From contig PNNE01000373.1 of assembly GCA_013824055.1 (NCBI GenBank), positions 1 through 13,477 on the forward strand: a stretch of DNA of 13,477 nucleotides. Direction: 5' to 3'. Every line of letters begins with the position of its first letter. Position 1 is the stretch's first letter. The translations under genes were made by a program, and so were the position numbers. Below the pieces are notes generated by a model that saw only the letters and a program-made list of their open reading frames with translations, did no database searches and had not been told where the DNA came from. This DNA comes from Rhodobacter sp. GTDB taxonomy: Bacteria > Pseudomonadota > Alphaproteobacteria > Rhodobacterales > Rhodobacteraceae. This document shows, one piece after another, positions 8,357-13,477 of this stretch.

Positions 8357-9157
8357 CTAGACGGCCTCGGGCAATCCGCGCCAGCCGGTTGAAGTCCGCA
8401 GGAACCGGGCGCTGGCCGACGGGACAAAGGCTTCGCCCTGACGCGCCAGCCAGGCGTGCCGGGTGACGCTGTCGGCCCCGATCTCGATCAGAGCGAAATC
8501 GTTGGTGCCGGTCTTCAGCCGGGTCGAGATCGCGGTGCCGACCTGCAGGAACAGGACCCCGGCGGCGGTTTCGGCGAAACCGGTGTGGGGCATGTGGGTA
8601 TGGCCGGACAGGACGATGTCGGTCCCGGCCCGCGCCAGGGTGCCCAGCGCGGCGTCGGCGTCGGCCATGTCGGCGGGCGTGCCGTCGGCAGCGGGCACCG
8701 GGGCGTGATGCAGCACCGCGATGCGCATTGCCTCCCGCGGGGCGGCGGCAAAGGTGGCCGTCAGCCGGTCGGTCGAGTGGCGGGTCAAGTGCCCGGACTT
8801 CCAGACCAGGGGGTTGGCCGTGTTGACCCCCTGGATGACGGCGCCGGGCAGCGTCAGGGTCGGTTCCAGCTCACGTCCGAAGGTGCTGCGGTAATTGGCA
8901 AAGGGCGCAAGCAGCCGCAGGCCCAGGTTGCCCAGCGGCATGTCATGGTTTCCCGGCACGACAAGCACCGGACCGGGAAGCCGGTCGACAAAGGCGCGGG
9001 CGGCAGCGAACTGCCCGGGCCTTGCGCGCTGGGTCAAGTCGCCAGAGATCACCGTCACATCCGGCCGCAGGTCCCGGGCCAGCGCCAGCAGCAGCGGCAG
9101 AAGCCGGTCGTCGACAGCTCCGAAATGGACGTCGGACAGATGAAGCAGCCGGATCAT
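8357..9157 (-). CDS. Calcineurin-like metallophosphoesterase
   Basis: This 266-aa cytoplasmic protein has the complete two-metal metallophosphoesterase motif set: DVH (Asp9, His11), GD (Asp40), GNHD (Asn70, His71), HH (150-151) and GHTH (His186, His188). The arrangement and length resemble the CpdA/class III cyclic-nucleotide phosphodiesterase branch. Members of that branch cleave cAMP or other phosphodiesters or phosphomonoesters, and the substrate cannot be read from sequence. There is no signal peptide and no membrane segment. The start ATG (9155-9157) overlaps the TGA of the upstream lipid kinase gene (ATGA), so the two are likely co-translated, and GGAAAG lies a few bases upstream. The pairing with a lipid kinase hints at a lipid-derived or phosphate-ester substrate, but that is inference. 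The family call is firm, the substrate open. Confidence 0.92.
   Translation of the reverse strand: MIRLLHLSDVHFGAVDDRLLPLLLALARDLRPDVTVISGDLTQRARPGQFAAARAFVDRLPGPVLVVPGNHDMPLGNLGLRLLAPFANYRSTFGRELEPTLTLPGAVIQGVNTANPLVWKSGHLTRHSTDRLTATFAAAPREAMRIAVLHHAPVPAADGTPADMADADAALGTLARAGTDIVLSGHTHMPHTGFAETAAGVLFLQVGTAISTRLKTGTNDFALIEIGADSVTRHAWLARQGEAFVPSASARFLRTSTGWRGLPEAV
8380..8416 (+). repeat. Imperfect hairpin just past the pgm stop
   Basis: GCCAGCCGGTT (8380-8390) pairs with AACCGG (8403-8408) and CTGGC (8412-8416), giving 11 bp with a 3-nt bulge (GCG) and a 12-nt loop. It begins 26 nt after the pgm stop and lies within the 3' end of the convergent phosphoesterase gene. There is no T-run on either strand. 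It might protect or end the glg operon transcript, but as it overlaps coding sequence it could be chance. Confidence 0.35.
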
Positions 9158-10074
9158 GCCGTCTTTCCGGCCACCGGATGCGCCGGAGGCACAATCACCT
9201 GCAACTGGTGATCGGCAAGCCTGATGCGCAACGGCAACCGCATCTTCAGCTTCTCGCCGTCCAGCGCGACCGAGATCCGTCGCCGTCCGCGCACTGAAAC
9301 GGCGATTCTGCGCGGGGTCGAGACCAGGACATCGCGGCCGTGATCGACCCTGCGGCGGATCAGCTTCCAGGCCAGCCGCAGAAAGCCCAGACGGGTCTGC
9401 TGGTGTGCCAGGAACAGGACGAACCGGTCGTCGGAAATGGCCTCGGCACCTTCCAGGCCGAACTGATCCAGCTGATAGGCGGACCGGGCCACGAAAAGCA
9501 TCGGCGTGCGGATCTGGTGGCGGGTCTCGTCCTGCAGGATGTCCATCCGGTAGGGGCGCTGAAAGCGCAGGATCGTTCGCAGCGACGCGATGTGGGCAAG
9601 GATGCGGTAGCGCCCGTAGCGGGCATAGGTCGCCTCGCGTTCTTCAAGGATCGCCGGGTAAAGCCCGATGGAGACGTTGTTCAGGAACACCCGGCCGTTC
9701 AGGGTGCCGACCGCGATGTCGTGCGCGGACCCGTCCAGGATGGCCTGCGCGGCCGCCTCGGCATCTTCGGGCATGCCAAGCCCGCGGGCAAAGTAGTTGA
9801 AGGTGCCCAACGGCAGGACGGCAAGCGCCGTGTCGCTTCCCGCCAGCGCATGCGCGACACCGGCCACGGTTCCGTCGCCGCCGGCGGCCACGATGATCCG
9901 GAAGCCATCCTGCAGCGCGCGCCTTGCCTCGTCCGCCGGATCGCCGGTGAAGGCGCGCAGTTCGGCCCGTGGCCCGAAGACCTGCATGGCGCGCTCGACC
10001 GCGCCGGCATTGCGCAGGGCCGTGCCGGAGCGCGGGTTCGAAAGCACACAGATATCGGGCCCGCGGACTGGCAT
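9154..10074 (-). CDS. Diacylglycerol kinase-family lipid kinase
   Basis: This 306-aa protein belongs to the DAGK catalytic domain/YegS-like family, which phosphorylates lipid hydroxyls (diacylglycerol, sphingoid or similar) using ATP, usually at the inner membrane. Visible motifs are SNPRSG near the N-terminus (residues 12-17), the nucleotide-binding GGDGT (65-69) and PLGTFNYFARGLGMP (88-102). The C-terminal beta domain has LDGEKLKMRLPLRI, as is usual in the family. No transmembrane segment is evident. ATG 10074 is preferred over the in-frame GTG 10080 because GAGG (minus strand of 10080-10083) stands 5 nt before the ATG, whereas the GTG would lie inside that site. It starts 24 nt after the transglycosylase gene ends and overlaps the phosphoesterase start by 4 nt, forming a three-gene unit. 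The lipid substrate is unknown. Confidence 0.92.
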   Translation of the reverse strand: MPVRGPDICVLSNPRSGTALRNAGAVERAMQVFGPRAELRAFTGDPADEARRALQDGFRIIVAAGGDGTVAGVAHALAGSDTALAVLPLGTFNYFARGLGMPEDAEAAAQAILDGSAHDIAVGTLNGRVFLNNVSIGLYPAILEEREATYARYGRYRILAHIASLRTILRFQRPYRMDILQDETRHQIRTPMLFVARSAYQLDQFGLEGAEAISDDRFVLFLAHQQTRLGFLRLAWKLIRRRVDHGRDVLVSTPRRIAVSVRGRRRISVALDGEKLKMRLPLRIRLADHQLQVIVPPAHPVAGKTA

Positions 10075-10079
10075 TGTCA

Positions 10080-10083
10080 CCTC
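10080..10083 (-). promoter_or_regulatory. Ribosome binding site deciding the lipid kinase start
   Basis: GAGG on the minus strand, with a 5-nt spacer (10075-10079) to ATG 10072-10074. It would overlap the alternative GTG at 10078-10080, which is therefore an unlikely start. Confidence 0.6.
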
Positions 10084-10098
10084 GTGATCCTGCGGGAT

Positions 10099-10560
10099 CT
10101 AGCTGCGCAGACCGGTTTCTTCCAGCAGCCCCAACCGCTTTGCCTCAAAGTAGTAGCCGCGGGCATACCACATCACCGCCTCATCCTCGGACCCGCCCGA
10201 AACCAGCCAGGCCCCGCGCAGATAGCGTCCGGCATAGGTCAGGTTGGTCTCGACATCGAGCAGACCCTCGGGCGGACCGCGGTATCCCATCGTCCGCGCC
10301 GTTTCGGGCAGGATCTGCATCAGGCCGAAGTAGGGCCCGTTGCGGGCGGCCGGATTGTAGCCGCTTTCGCGCTGGATCACCCGGTGCAGCAGGCTTTCGG
10401 GGATGTCGTGGATCTTCGCGTATCTGGCCACCAGCGCCATCATCTCGGGGCTCGCGCCAGGTGCCATCGCTGCGCGGGTTGCCGGCTGGGGCCTGCGTCC
10501 GCAGGCCGAGACGGCAGCTGCGGCGGCAAGAAGCACAAGGCTGCGACGGGACAGGATCAT
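10099..10560 (-). CDS. Small lytic transglycosylase, predicted lipoprotein
   Basis: This 153-aa protein has an SLT-type lytic transglycosylase domain, a fold that cleaves the MurNAc-GlcNAc bond of peptidoglycan to give 1,6-anhydro ends. The N-terminus is a lipoprotein signal: SRRSLVLL, an alanine-rich core and the lipobox AVSAC with Cys20 as acylation site, so it probably sits in the periplasm anchored to a membrane. The SRRSLVL stretch also resembles a Tat signal. The catalytic Glu is Glu65 in RESGYNP; GLMQILPETA (79-88), NLTYAGRYLRG (105-115) and MWYARGYY (130-137) are the other family motifs. It is short but covers the compact domain. GGAG stands 8 nt before the ATG. It is the first gene of the minus-strand unit and diverges from the HNH gene. 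A role in remodelling the wall at an envelope machine is possible but not shown. Confidence 0.9.
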   Translation of the reverse strand: MILSRRSLVLLAAAAAVSACGRRPQPATRAAMAPGASPEMMALVARYAKIHDIPESLLHRVIQRESGYNPAARNGPYFGLMQILPETARTMGYRGPPEGLLDVETNLTYAGRYLRGAWLVSGGSEDEAVMWYARGYYFEAKRLGLLEETGLRS

Positions 10561-10568
10561 GGGACAGG

Positions 10569-10589
10569 CTCCGGTTCAGGCAGCCGGAG
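10569..10589 (-). repeat. Inverted repeat over the transglycosylase ribosome binding site
   Basis: On the minus strand CTCCGG (10584-10589), a 9-nt loop and CCGGAG (10569-10574) form a perfect 6-bp stem. The GGAG at 10569-10572 is the likely Shine-Dalgarno of the transglycosylase gene, so the stem could mask it. Short GC stems are common in such DNA and the effect is inferred. Confidence 0.4.
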
Positions 10590-10749
10590 GGTTAGCGGGG
10601 GCGGGGGACGGATGCAACCCTGGGGCTTGATGCTGGGCGGCAAGTGGCGCGGGGGACCGGGATTGGTGAAACCGGCGCTGTCATTGCCCTGTTACCGAGC
10701 AGGTGCAGAAATCCGGCACGCCCCGGCAGTGCGATCACGAGCTTGGGGG

Positions 10750-10777
10750 TTGTCATGGCCTGAACGCCAGATATAGT
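10750..10777 (+). promoter_or_regulatory. Sigma70-type promoter for the HNH gene
   Basis: TTGTCA (10750-10755) and TATAGT (10772-10777) are separated by 16 nt, each matching the sigma70 consensus at 5 of 6 positions. This is unusually good for such GC-rich DNA. Transcription would begin near 10784-10786, giving a leader of about 66 nt before the ATG at 10852 that starts right at the first hairpin. Confidence 0.7.
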
Positions 10778-10788
10778 GTCGATCAACG

Positions 10789-10842
10789 GGGCGGGACTCC
10801 CCGCCCTGCTGGCCTTGCGGCCAACGGGAGAAGCGCGGAGTC
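10789..10842 (+). promoter_or_regulatory. Structured HNH leader with alternative foldings
   Basis: Hairpin 1 is GGGCGGG (10789-10795), loop ACTC, CCCGCCC (10800-10806). Hairpin 2 is TGGCC (10810-10814), loop TTGC, GGCCA (10819-10823). The likely ribosome binding stretch GGAGTC (10837-10842) is fully complementary to GACTCC (10795-10800). That pairing extends past one C-C mismatch by 3 bp (CGC 10802-10804 with GCG 10833-10835). It would break hairpin 1, keep hairpin 2 inside, and hide the GGAG. The pairings are seen directly; a switch function is inference. Confidence 0.45.
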
Positions 10843-10851
10843 TTTGACGGA

Positions 10852-11436
10852 ATGGACGGCGATTTCAGAACCCAGTTCGTGCGCGATCCCGCAGCACTGA
10901 AGCACTACCCGGCGCTGGTGCTGAACGCCGACTATCGCCCGCTGTCCTACTACCCGCTCAGCCTCTGGCCCTGGCAAGAGGCGATCAAGGCCGCCTTCCT
11001 GGACCGGGTGCAGATCGTCGCGGAATACGACCATGTCGTGCGAAGCCAGCGGCAAGAGTTCAGGATACCCTCGGTGGTTGTCCTGAAGGAATTCGTCAGA
11101 CCCCAGAAGCGCGTGGCATTCACGCGCTTCAATCTTTTTCTGCGGGACGAATTCTGCTGCCAGTACTGCGGCGCCAAGGGTGACCTGACCTTCGATCACG
11201 TCGTGCCGCGGTCGAAAGGCGGGATCACCAGCTGGGAGAACGTCGTCGCGGCCTGCAGCCCGTGCAACCTGCGCAAGGGCTCGCGCACCTTGAAGCAGGC
11301 GGGGATGTATCTGAACCGGCTGCCGCGCACCCCTTCGGCCGAAGAGATGCAGTCGCATGGCCGCCGCTTCCCGCCGAACCATCTGCACGAAAGCTGGATG
11401 GACTACCTGTACTGGGACGCCGAGCTGGACGCCTGA
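10852..11436 (+). CDS. HNH endonuclease-family protein
   Basis: This 194-aa protein has a zinc-stabilised HNH (beta-beta-alpha-metal) nuclease domain in its middle: CQYC (Cys103, Cys106), FDHVVPRSKGG with Asp115 and His116, WENVVAAC with Asn130, and CSPCNLRKGSRT with Cys135, Cys138 and Asn139. HNH domains nick or cut DNA using one metal ion, and the required residues are all present. The N-terminal 90 residues (LVLNADYRPLSYYPLS and onward) and the C-terminal tail (HLHESWMDYLYWD) look like the compact stand-alone HNH proteins found in many bacteria, whose role is mostly unknown. No restriction methylase, toxin/immunity partner or phage gene is nearby. It has its own promoter and leader, and GGAG (10837-10840) lies 11 nt before the ATG, a rather long spacer. 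The family is certain, the cellular role not. Confidence 0.92.
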   Translation: MDGDFRTQFVRDPAALKHYPALVLNADYRPLSYYPLSLWPWQEAIKAAFLDRVQIVAEYDHVVRSQRQEFRIPSVVVLKEFVRPQKRVAFTRFNLFLRDEFCCQYCGAKGDLTFDHVVPRSKGGITSWENVVAACSPCNLRKGSRTLKQAGMYLNRLPRTPSAEEMQSHGRRFPPNHLHESWMDYLYWDAELDA

Positions 11437-11497
11437 CGTCGGTCCAGCACAGCGGATTGCCGTTACAAATGCTTCACAAAACGGAACCGGAGTGATC

Positions 11498-11528
11498 TTC
11501 TGCGACTTCTCCTGCGGGGGGTGCAGAA
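11498..11528 (+). repeat. Inverted repeat covering the mgtC-family start region
   Basis: TTCTGC (11498-11503) pairs with GCAGAA (11523-11528), ending on the A of the ATG. Inside the loop CTCC can pair with the GGGG of the ribosome binding stretch (about 11516-11521). Together they could occlude initiation of the MgtC-family gene. No T-run or classical attenuator is seen in this 91-nt gap after the HNH gene. Confidence 0.35.
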
Positions 11529-12226
11529 TGTTCACGGGACTGGAAGCGGCGGCGTTCAATCTTGCAGTTGCGCTGGCCTGCGGGGCGGTGATCGGCTCGG
11601 AACGACAGGTCCGGCAGCGGATGGCGGGCCTGCGGACCAATGCGCTGGTAGCATTGGGGGCCGCAAGCTTCGTCATATTCTCGGGTCTTTATCCGGACGA
11701 GGTCAGCCCGACCCGGGTGGCGGCGCAGATCGTGTCGGGGATCGGCTTTCTGGGGGCAGGGATCATCTTCCGCGACGGGTTCAATGTCCACGGGTTGAAC
11801 ACGGCGGCGACGCTGTGGTGTTCTGCGGGCGTCGGCATGATGGCCGGGAACGGCGCCTGGGAACATGCGCTGCTTCTGACCGGGATGGTGGTCTTCGTGA
11901 ACCTGGGCCTGCGCCCCCTGGTCAAGCTTCTGAAGCATTACACGCGGGCCGGGATGCCGGTGATCAAGGCGTACCGGGTGCAGGTCGCTGTCAACTCTGC
12001 GCAAGAGGCCTCGGTGCGCAGCCTGATGTTGCGGACCTTGTCTCTGGGGGGGTTGCATATCTCGGAGATCGGCGCCACGCCGGGCGACCAGGACCATGTG
12101 CTGAACCTGTCGGCAACGGTGACGGCGGAAGTGGTGGGCGAAGCAGCTCTGGAACAGGCGGTGCAGCGTCTGGCCGCCGAGCCGGGGCTGATGCGCGTGC
12201 GCTGGGAGGCGCTGGAGGACGGCTGA
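11528..12226 (+). CDS. MgtC/SapB-family inner-membrane protein
   Basis: This 232-aa protein belongs to the MgtC/SapB family. The N-terminal part holds about four to five hydrophobic segments (roughly residues 5-25, 36-55, 66-82, 95-107 and 113-130). The family signatures are GAVIGSERQVRQRMAGLRTNAL (about 19-40) and QIVSGIGFLGAGII (67-80). A soluble C-terminal ACT-like domain (about 147-230) follows. Family members act in low-magnesium survival, acid tolerance or modulation of membrane ATPase; the job here cannot be assigned more closely. ATG 11528 is chosen because it follows the G-rich ribosome binding stretch and gives a normal family N-terminus. An in-frame GTG at 11492 would add a cysteine-rich extension not expected for the family. 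It may be co-transcribed with the HNH gene 91 nt upstream. Confidence 0.92.
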   Translation: MFTGLEAAAFNLAVALACGAVIGSERQVRQRMAGLRTNALVALGAASFVIFSGLYPDEVSPTRVAAQIVSGIGFLGAGIIFRDGFNVHGLNTAATLWCSAGVGMMAGNGAWEHALLLTGMVVFVNLGLRPLVKLLKHYTRAGMPVIKAYRVQVAVNSAQEASVRSLMLRTLSLGGLHISEIGATPGDQDHVLNLSATVTAEVVGEAALEQAVQRLAAEPGLMRVRWEALEDG

Positions 12227-12240
12227 GGTTTCCCCTGCCG

Positions 12241-12266
12241 CCCGGCAATGCTAGACAGAAGCCGGG
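12241..12266 (+). terminator. Possible terminator hairpin after the mgtC-family gene
   Basis: CCCGGC (12241-12246) and GCCGGG (12261-12266) form a perfect 6-bp stem with a 14-nt loop, 14 nt after the MgtC-family stop. Only TCAGGTTGTAG follows, so there is no proper T-tract. It could be a weak or factor-assisted terminator insulating zwf. Confidence 0.3.
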
Positions 12267-12286
12267 TCAGGTTGTAGAAGTCCGCC

Positions 12287-12298
12287 GTTAGCGCTAAC
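12287..12298. promoter_or_regulatory. LacI-type palindromic operator upstream of zwf
   Basis: GTTAGCGCTAAC is a perfect 12-bp palindrome with a central CG, ending 22 nt before the zwf ATG. Even palindromes with a central CpG are the typical operator form of LacI/GalR-family repressors, and TTAGCGCTAA-like cores occur among them. Its place between the possible promoter and the ribosome binding site fits a repressor site. The regulator is not encoded in the window and the core promoter is unclear. Confidence 0.6.
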
Positions 12299-12309
12299 AC
12301 AGCCCTCGC

Positions 12310-12314
12310 AGGAG
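12310..12314 (+). promoter_or_regulatory. Ribosome binding site of zwf
   Basis: AGGAG with a 6-nt spacer to ATG 12321. It is a strong Shine-Dalgarno and fixes the zwf start. Confidence 0.75.
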
Positions 12315-12320
12315 ACGATC

Positions 12321-13477
12321 ATGGTTTCGCGTGTCATTCCGGTCGATGTCTTCGATCTGGTGATCTTCGGGGGCACGGGCGACCTGGCGCGCCGCAAGAT
12401 CGTGCCGGGTCTTTACCGGCGTTTTCTTGCCGGGCAGATGGTGGCCGACAGCCGGATCATCGGGGCGGCCCGGGCAGACCTGACCGAAGACGCCTTTCGC
12501 GAGCAAGTTCGCGCGGCGATTGCCGAATTCGTCCCGAAGGCGCGGCAGGATGCAGCCGCGATCGAAAGCTTTCTGCAGCGCATCCGTTACGTCTCGATCG
12601 ACGCGACGGGGACGGGGGGCTGGGCGGCGCTGAAAGCGCTGATGCGCGAGAACGTGGTGCAGGCCTTCTACTTCTCGGTGGCACCCAGCCTGTTCGGCGA
12701 TATCGCGCAGCGCCTGTCCGAACACGGGATCGCCGATGCCTGGAGCCGGATCGTGGTGGAAAAGCCGTTCGGGCGCGACCTTGCCTCGGCCAGGGCGTTG
12801 AACGCGGTCCTGGCCCGGCACTTCACCGAGGCGCAGATCTACCGGATCGACCACTATCTGGGCAAGGAAACCGTGCAGAACCTGATGGCGGTGCGCTTTG
12901 CCAACATCCTGTTCGAGCCCTTGTGGAAGGCCGAATACATCGACCACGTCCAGATCACCGTGGCCGAAACCGTGGGCGTCGACGGGCGCGGGGCCTATTA
13001 CGACACCTCGGGCGCGATGCGGGACATGGTGCAGAACCACCTGATGCAGCTTCTGTGCCTGATCGCGATGGAGCCGCCCTATCACTTCGACCCCGATGCC
13101 GTGCGCGACGAGAAACTGAAGGTGATCCGCGCGCTGAAGCCGGTCCCGCCAGAGGATATCGTGCGCGGGCAATACGGCGCGGCAAAGGGCGAAAAATCCT
13201 ATGTCGTCCACTCGGAAAACCCTGGTTCCAAGACCGAAAGCTATATCGCGCTGAAGGTGCAGATTTCCAACTGGCGCTGGCAGGGGGTGCCGTTCTACCT
13301 GCGCACCGGCAAGCGGCTGCGGGCGCGGGCCAGCGAAATCGCGATCACCTTCAAGCAGCCGCCGCATGCGATCTTCGACGATGCCAGCGGCTGGCACGAA
13401 AACGTGCTGGTCATCCGGTTGCAGCCGAACGAGGGCATGCATCTGATGGTGATGATCAAGGAACCGGGTCCCGGCGG
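12321..13477 (+). CDS. zwf: Glucose-6-phosphate 1-dehydrogenase, 3'-partial
   Basis: Zwf (EC 1.1.1.49) oxidises glucose-6-P to 6-phosphogluconolactone with NADP or NAD, feeding the oxidative pentose phosphate and Entner-Doudoroff pathways. The window holds 385 residues of a family usually near 490, the frame staying open to the right edge. The N-terminal nucleotide-binding loop is FGGTGDLARRK (16-26, the GxxGDLA motif). EKPFG is at 147-151. The substrate-binding signature RIDHYLGKE is at 175-183, and the catalytic base is probably His240 in MVQNHLMQLL. The start is fixed by AGGAG 6 nt upstream. A palindromic operator candidate lies just before it, suggesting sugar- or sugar-acid-responsive repression. 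In related genomes zwf is often followed by pgl and other hexose-phosphate genes, which would lie outside this window. The frame is intact throughout. Confidence 0.96.
   Translation, partial: MVSRVIPVDVFDLVIFGGTGDLARRKIVPGLYRRFLAGQMVADSRIIGAARADLTEDAFREQVRAAIAEFVPKARQDAAAIESFLQRIRYVSIDATGTGGWAALKALMRENVVQAFYFSVAPSLFGDIAQRLSEHGIADAWSRIVVEKPFGRDLASARALNAVLARHFTEAQIYRIDHYLGKETVQNLMAVRFANILFEPLWKAEYIDHVQITVAETVGVDGRGAYYDTSGAMRDMVQNHLMQLLCLIAMEPPYHFDPDAVRDEKLKVIRALKPVPPEDIVRGQYGAAKGEKSYVVHSENPGSKTESYIALKVQISNWRWQGVPFYLRTGKRLRARASEIAITFKQPPHAIFDDASGWHENVLVIRLQPNEGMHLMVMIKEPGPG

Larger units (their letters stand above)
10561..10851. other. Divergent intergenic region
   Basis: This 291-bp stretch lies between the start codons of the transglycosylase (-) and the HNH gene (+). 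It holds the 6-bp repeat over the transglycosylase ribosome binding site, the HNH promoter and the HNH leader with two hairpins. I see no convincing -10/-35 pair for the minus-strand unit. I also see no credible small gene: the minus-strand frame at 10592-10786 lacks family character. Confidence 0.8.

Noticed and set aside
9340..10776. Long plus-strand open frame of 478 codons opposite the minus-strand unit
   Set aside because: It is the antisense shadow of the lipid kinase and transglycosylase genes; its composition lacks recognisable domains, while the minus-strand frames carry complete motif sets.
10592..10786. Small minus-strand gene in the divergent intergenic region
   Set aside because: The 64-codon frame overlaps the HNH promoter, has no clear ribosome binding site and ends in low-complexity Pro/Arg sequence.
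10789..10806. HNH leader hairpin as an intrinsic terminator
   Set aside because: No T-run follows, no plus-strand gene lies upstream to be terminated, and it comes right after a promoter.
11492..11527. GTG start adding a cysteine-rich extension (IFCDFSCGGCRM) to the MgtC-family protein
   Set aside because: Its only GGA-type site touches the GTG, and MgtC-family proteins normally begin just before the first membrane segment, as with ATG 11528.
1..13477. Mobile element, CRISPR array, tRNA or defence island
   Set aside because: No transposase or integrase, no regularly spaced direct repeats, no tRNA-like cloverleaf and no methylase or toxin partner were seen; composition looks even across the window.

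Overview
This GC-rich window (two thirds or more G+C by eye) looks like chromosome of an alphaproteobacterium, most likely Rhodobacterales/Paracoccaceae. The basis is the gene order, the GC-biased codon use and the protein flavours; no search was run. It holds ten protein genes and no RNA gene, CRISPR array, insertion sequence or prophage that I can see.

Positions 1-8354 (+) are a glycogen operon in the order glgB (5' end outside the window), glgC, glgA, glgX, pgm. Pgm interconverts glucose-6-P and glucose-1-P, GlgC makes ADP-glucose, GlgA polymerises it, GlgB adds branches and GlgX removes them. The glgA/glgX and glgX/pgm junctions are 4-nt stop/start overlaps, so these genes are probably translationally coupled. 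The most striking lesion is a frameshift in glgB at about 1354-1360. It stops the main frame at 1383, while the normal C-terminal part continues in another frame to 1789. This is either a real mutation or a sequence error. A perfect 8-bp inverted repeat lies between glgC and glgA.

Positions 8357-10560 (-) hold a convergent three-gene unit: a small lipoprotein-type lytic transglycosylase, a diacylglycerol-kinase-family lipid kinase, and a calcineurin-like metallophosphoesterase overlapping it by 4 nt. The last stop codon lies 2 bp from the pgm stop. The unit suggests envelope or lipid work, but no substrate can be read from the sequence.

Positions 10561-10851 are a divergent intergenic region. 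It has a good sigma70-type promoter (10750-10777) for an HNH endonuclease-family gene. The leader of that gene can fold in two mutually exclusive ways, one of which hides its likely ribosome binding site. An MgtC/SapB-family membrane protein follows (11528-12226). Then comes zwf, glucose-6-phosphate dehydrogenase, which runs off the right edge. A perfect 12-bp palindrome of LacI-operator type (12287-12298) sits just before zwf.

The metabolic theme is partition of glucose-6-P: storage through the glg operon and oxidation through Zwf (pentose phosphate/Entner-Doudoroff). I found no clearly undescribed multi-gene system. The best leads are the glgB frameshift, the HNH leader, the zwf operator and the lipid kinase/phosphoesterase/transglycosylase unit.
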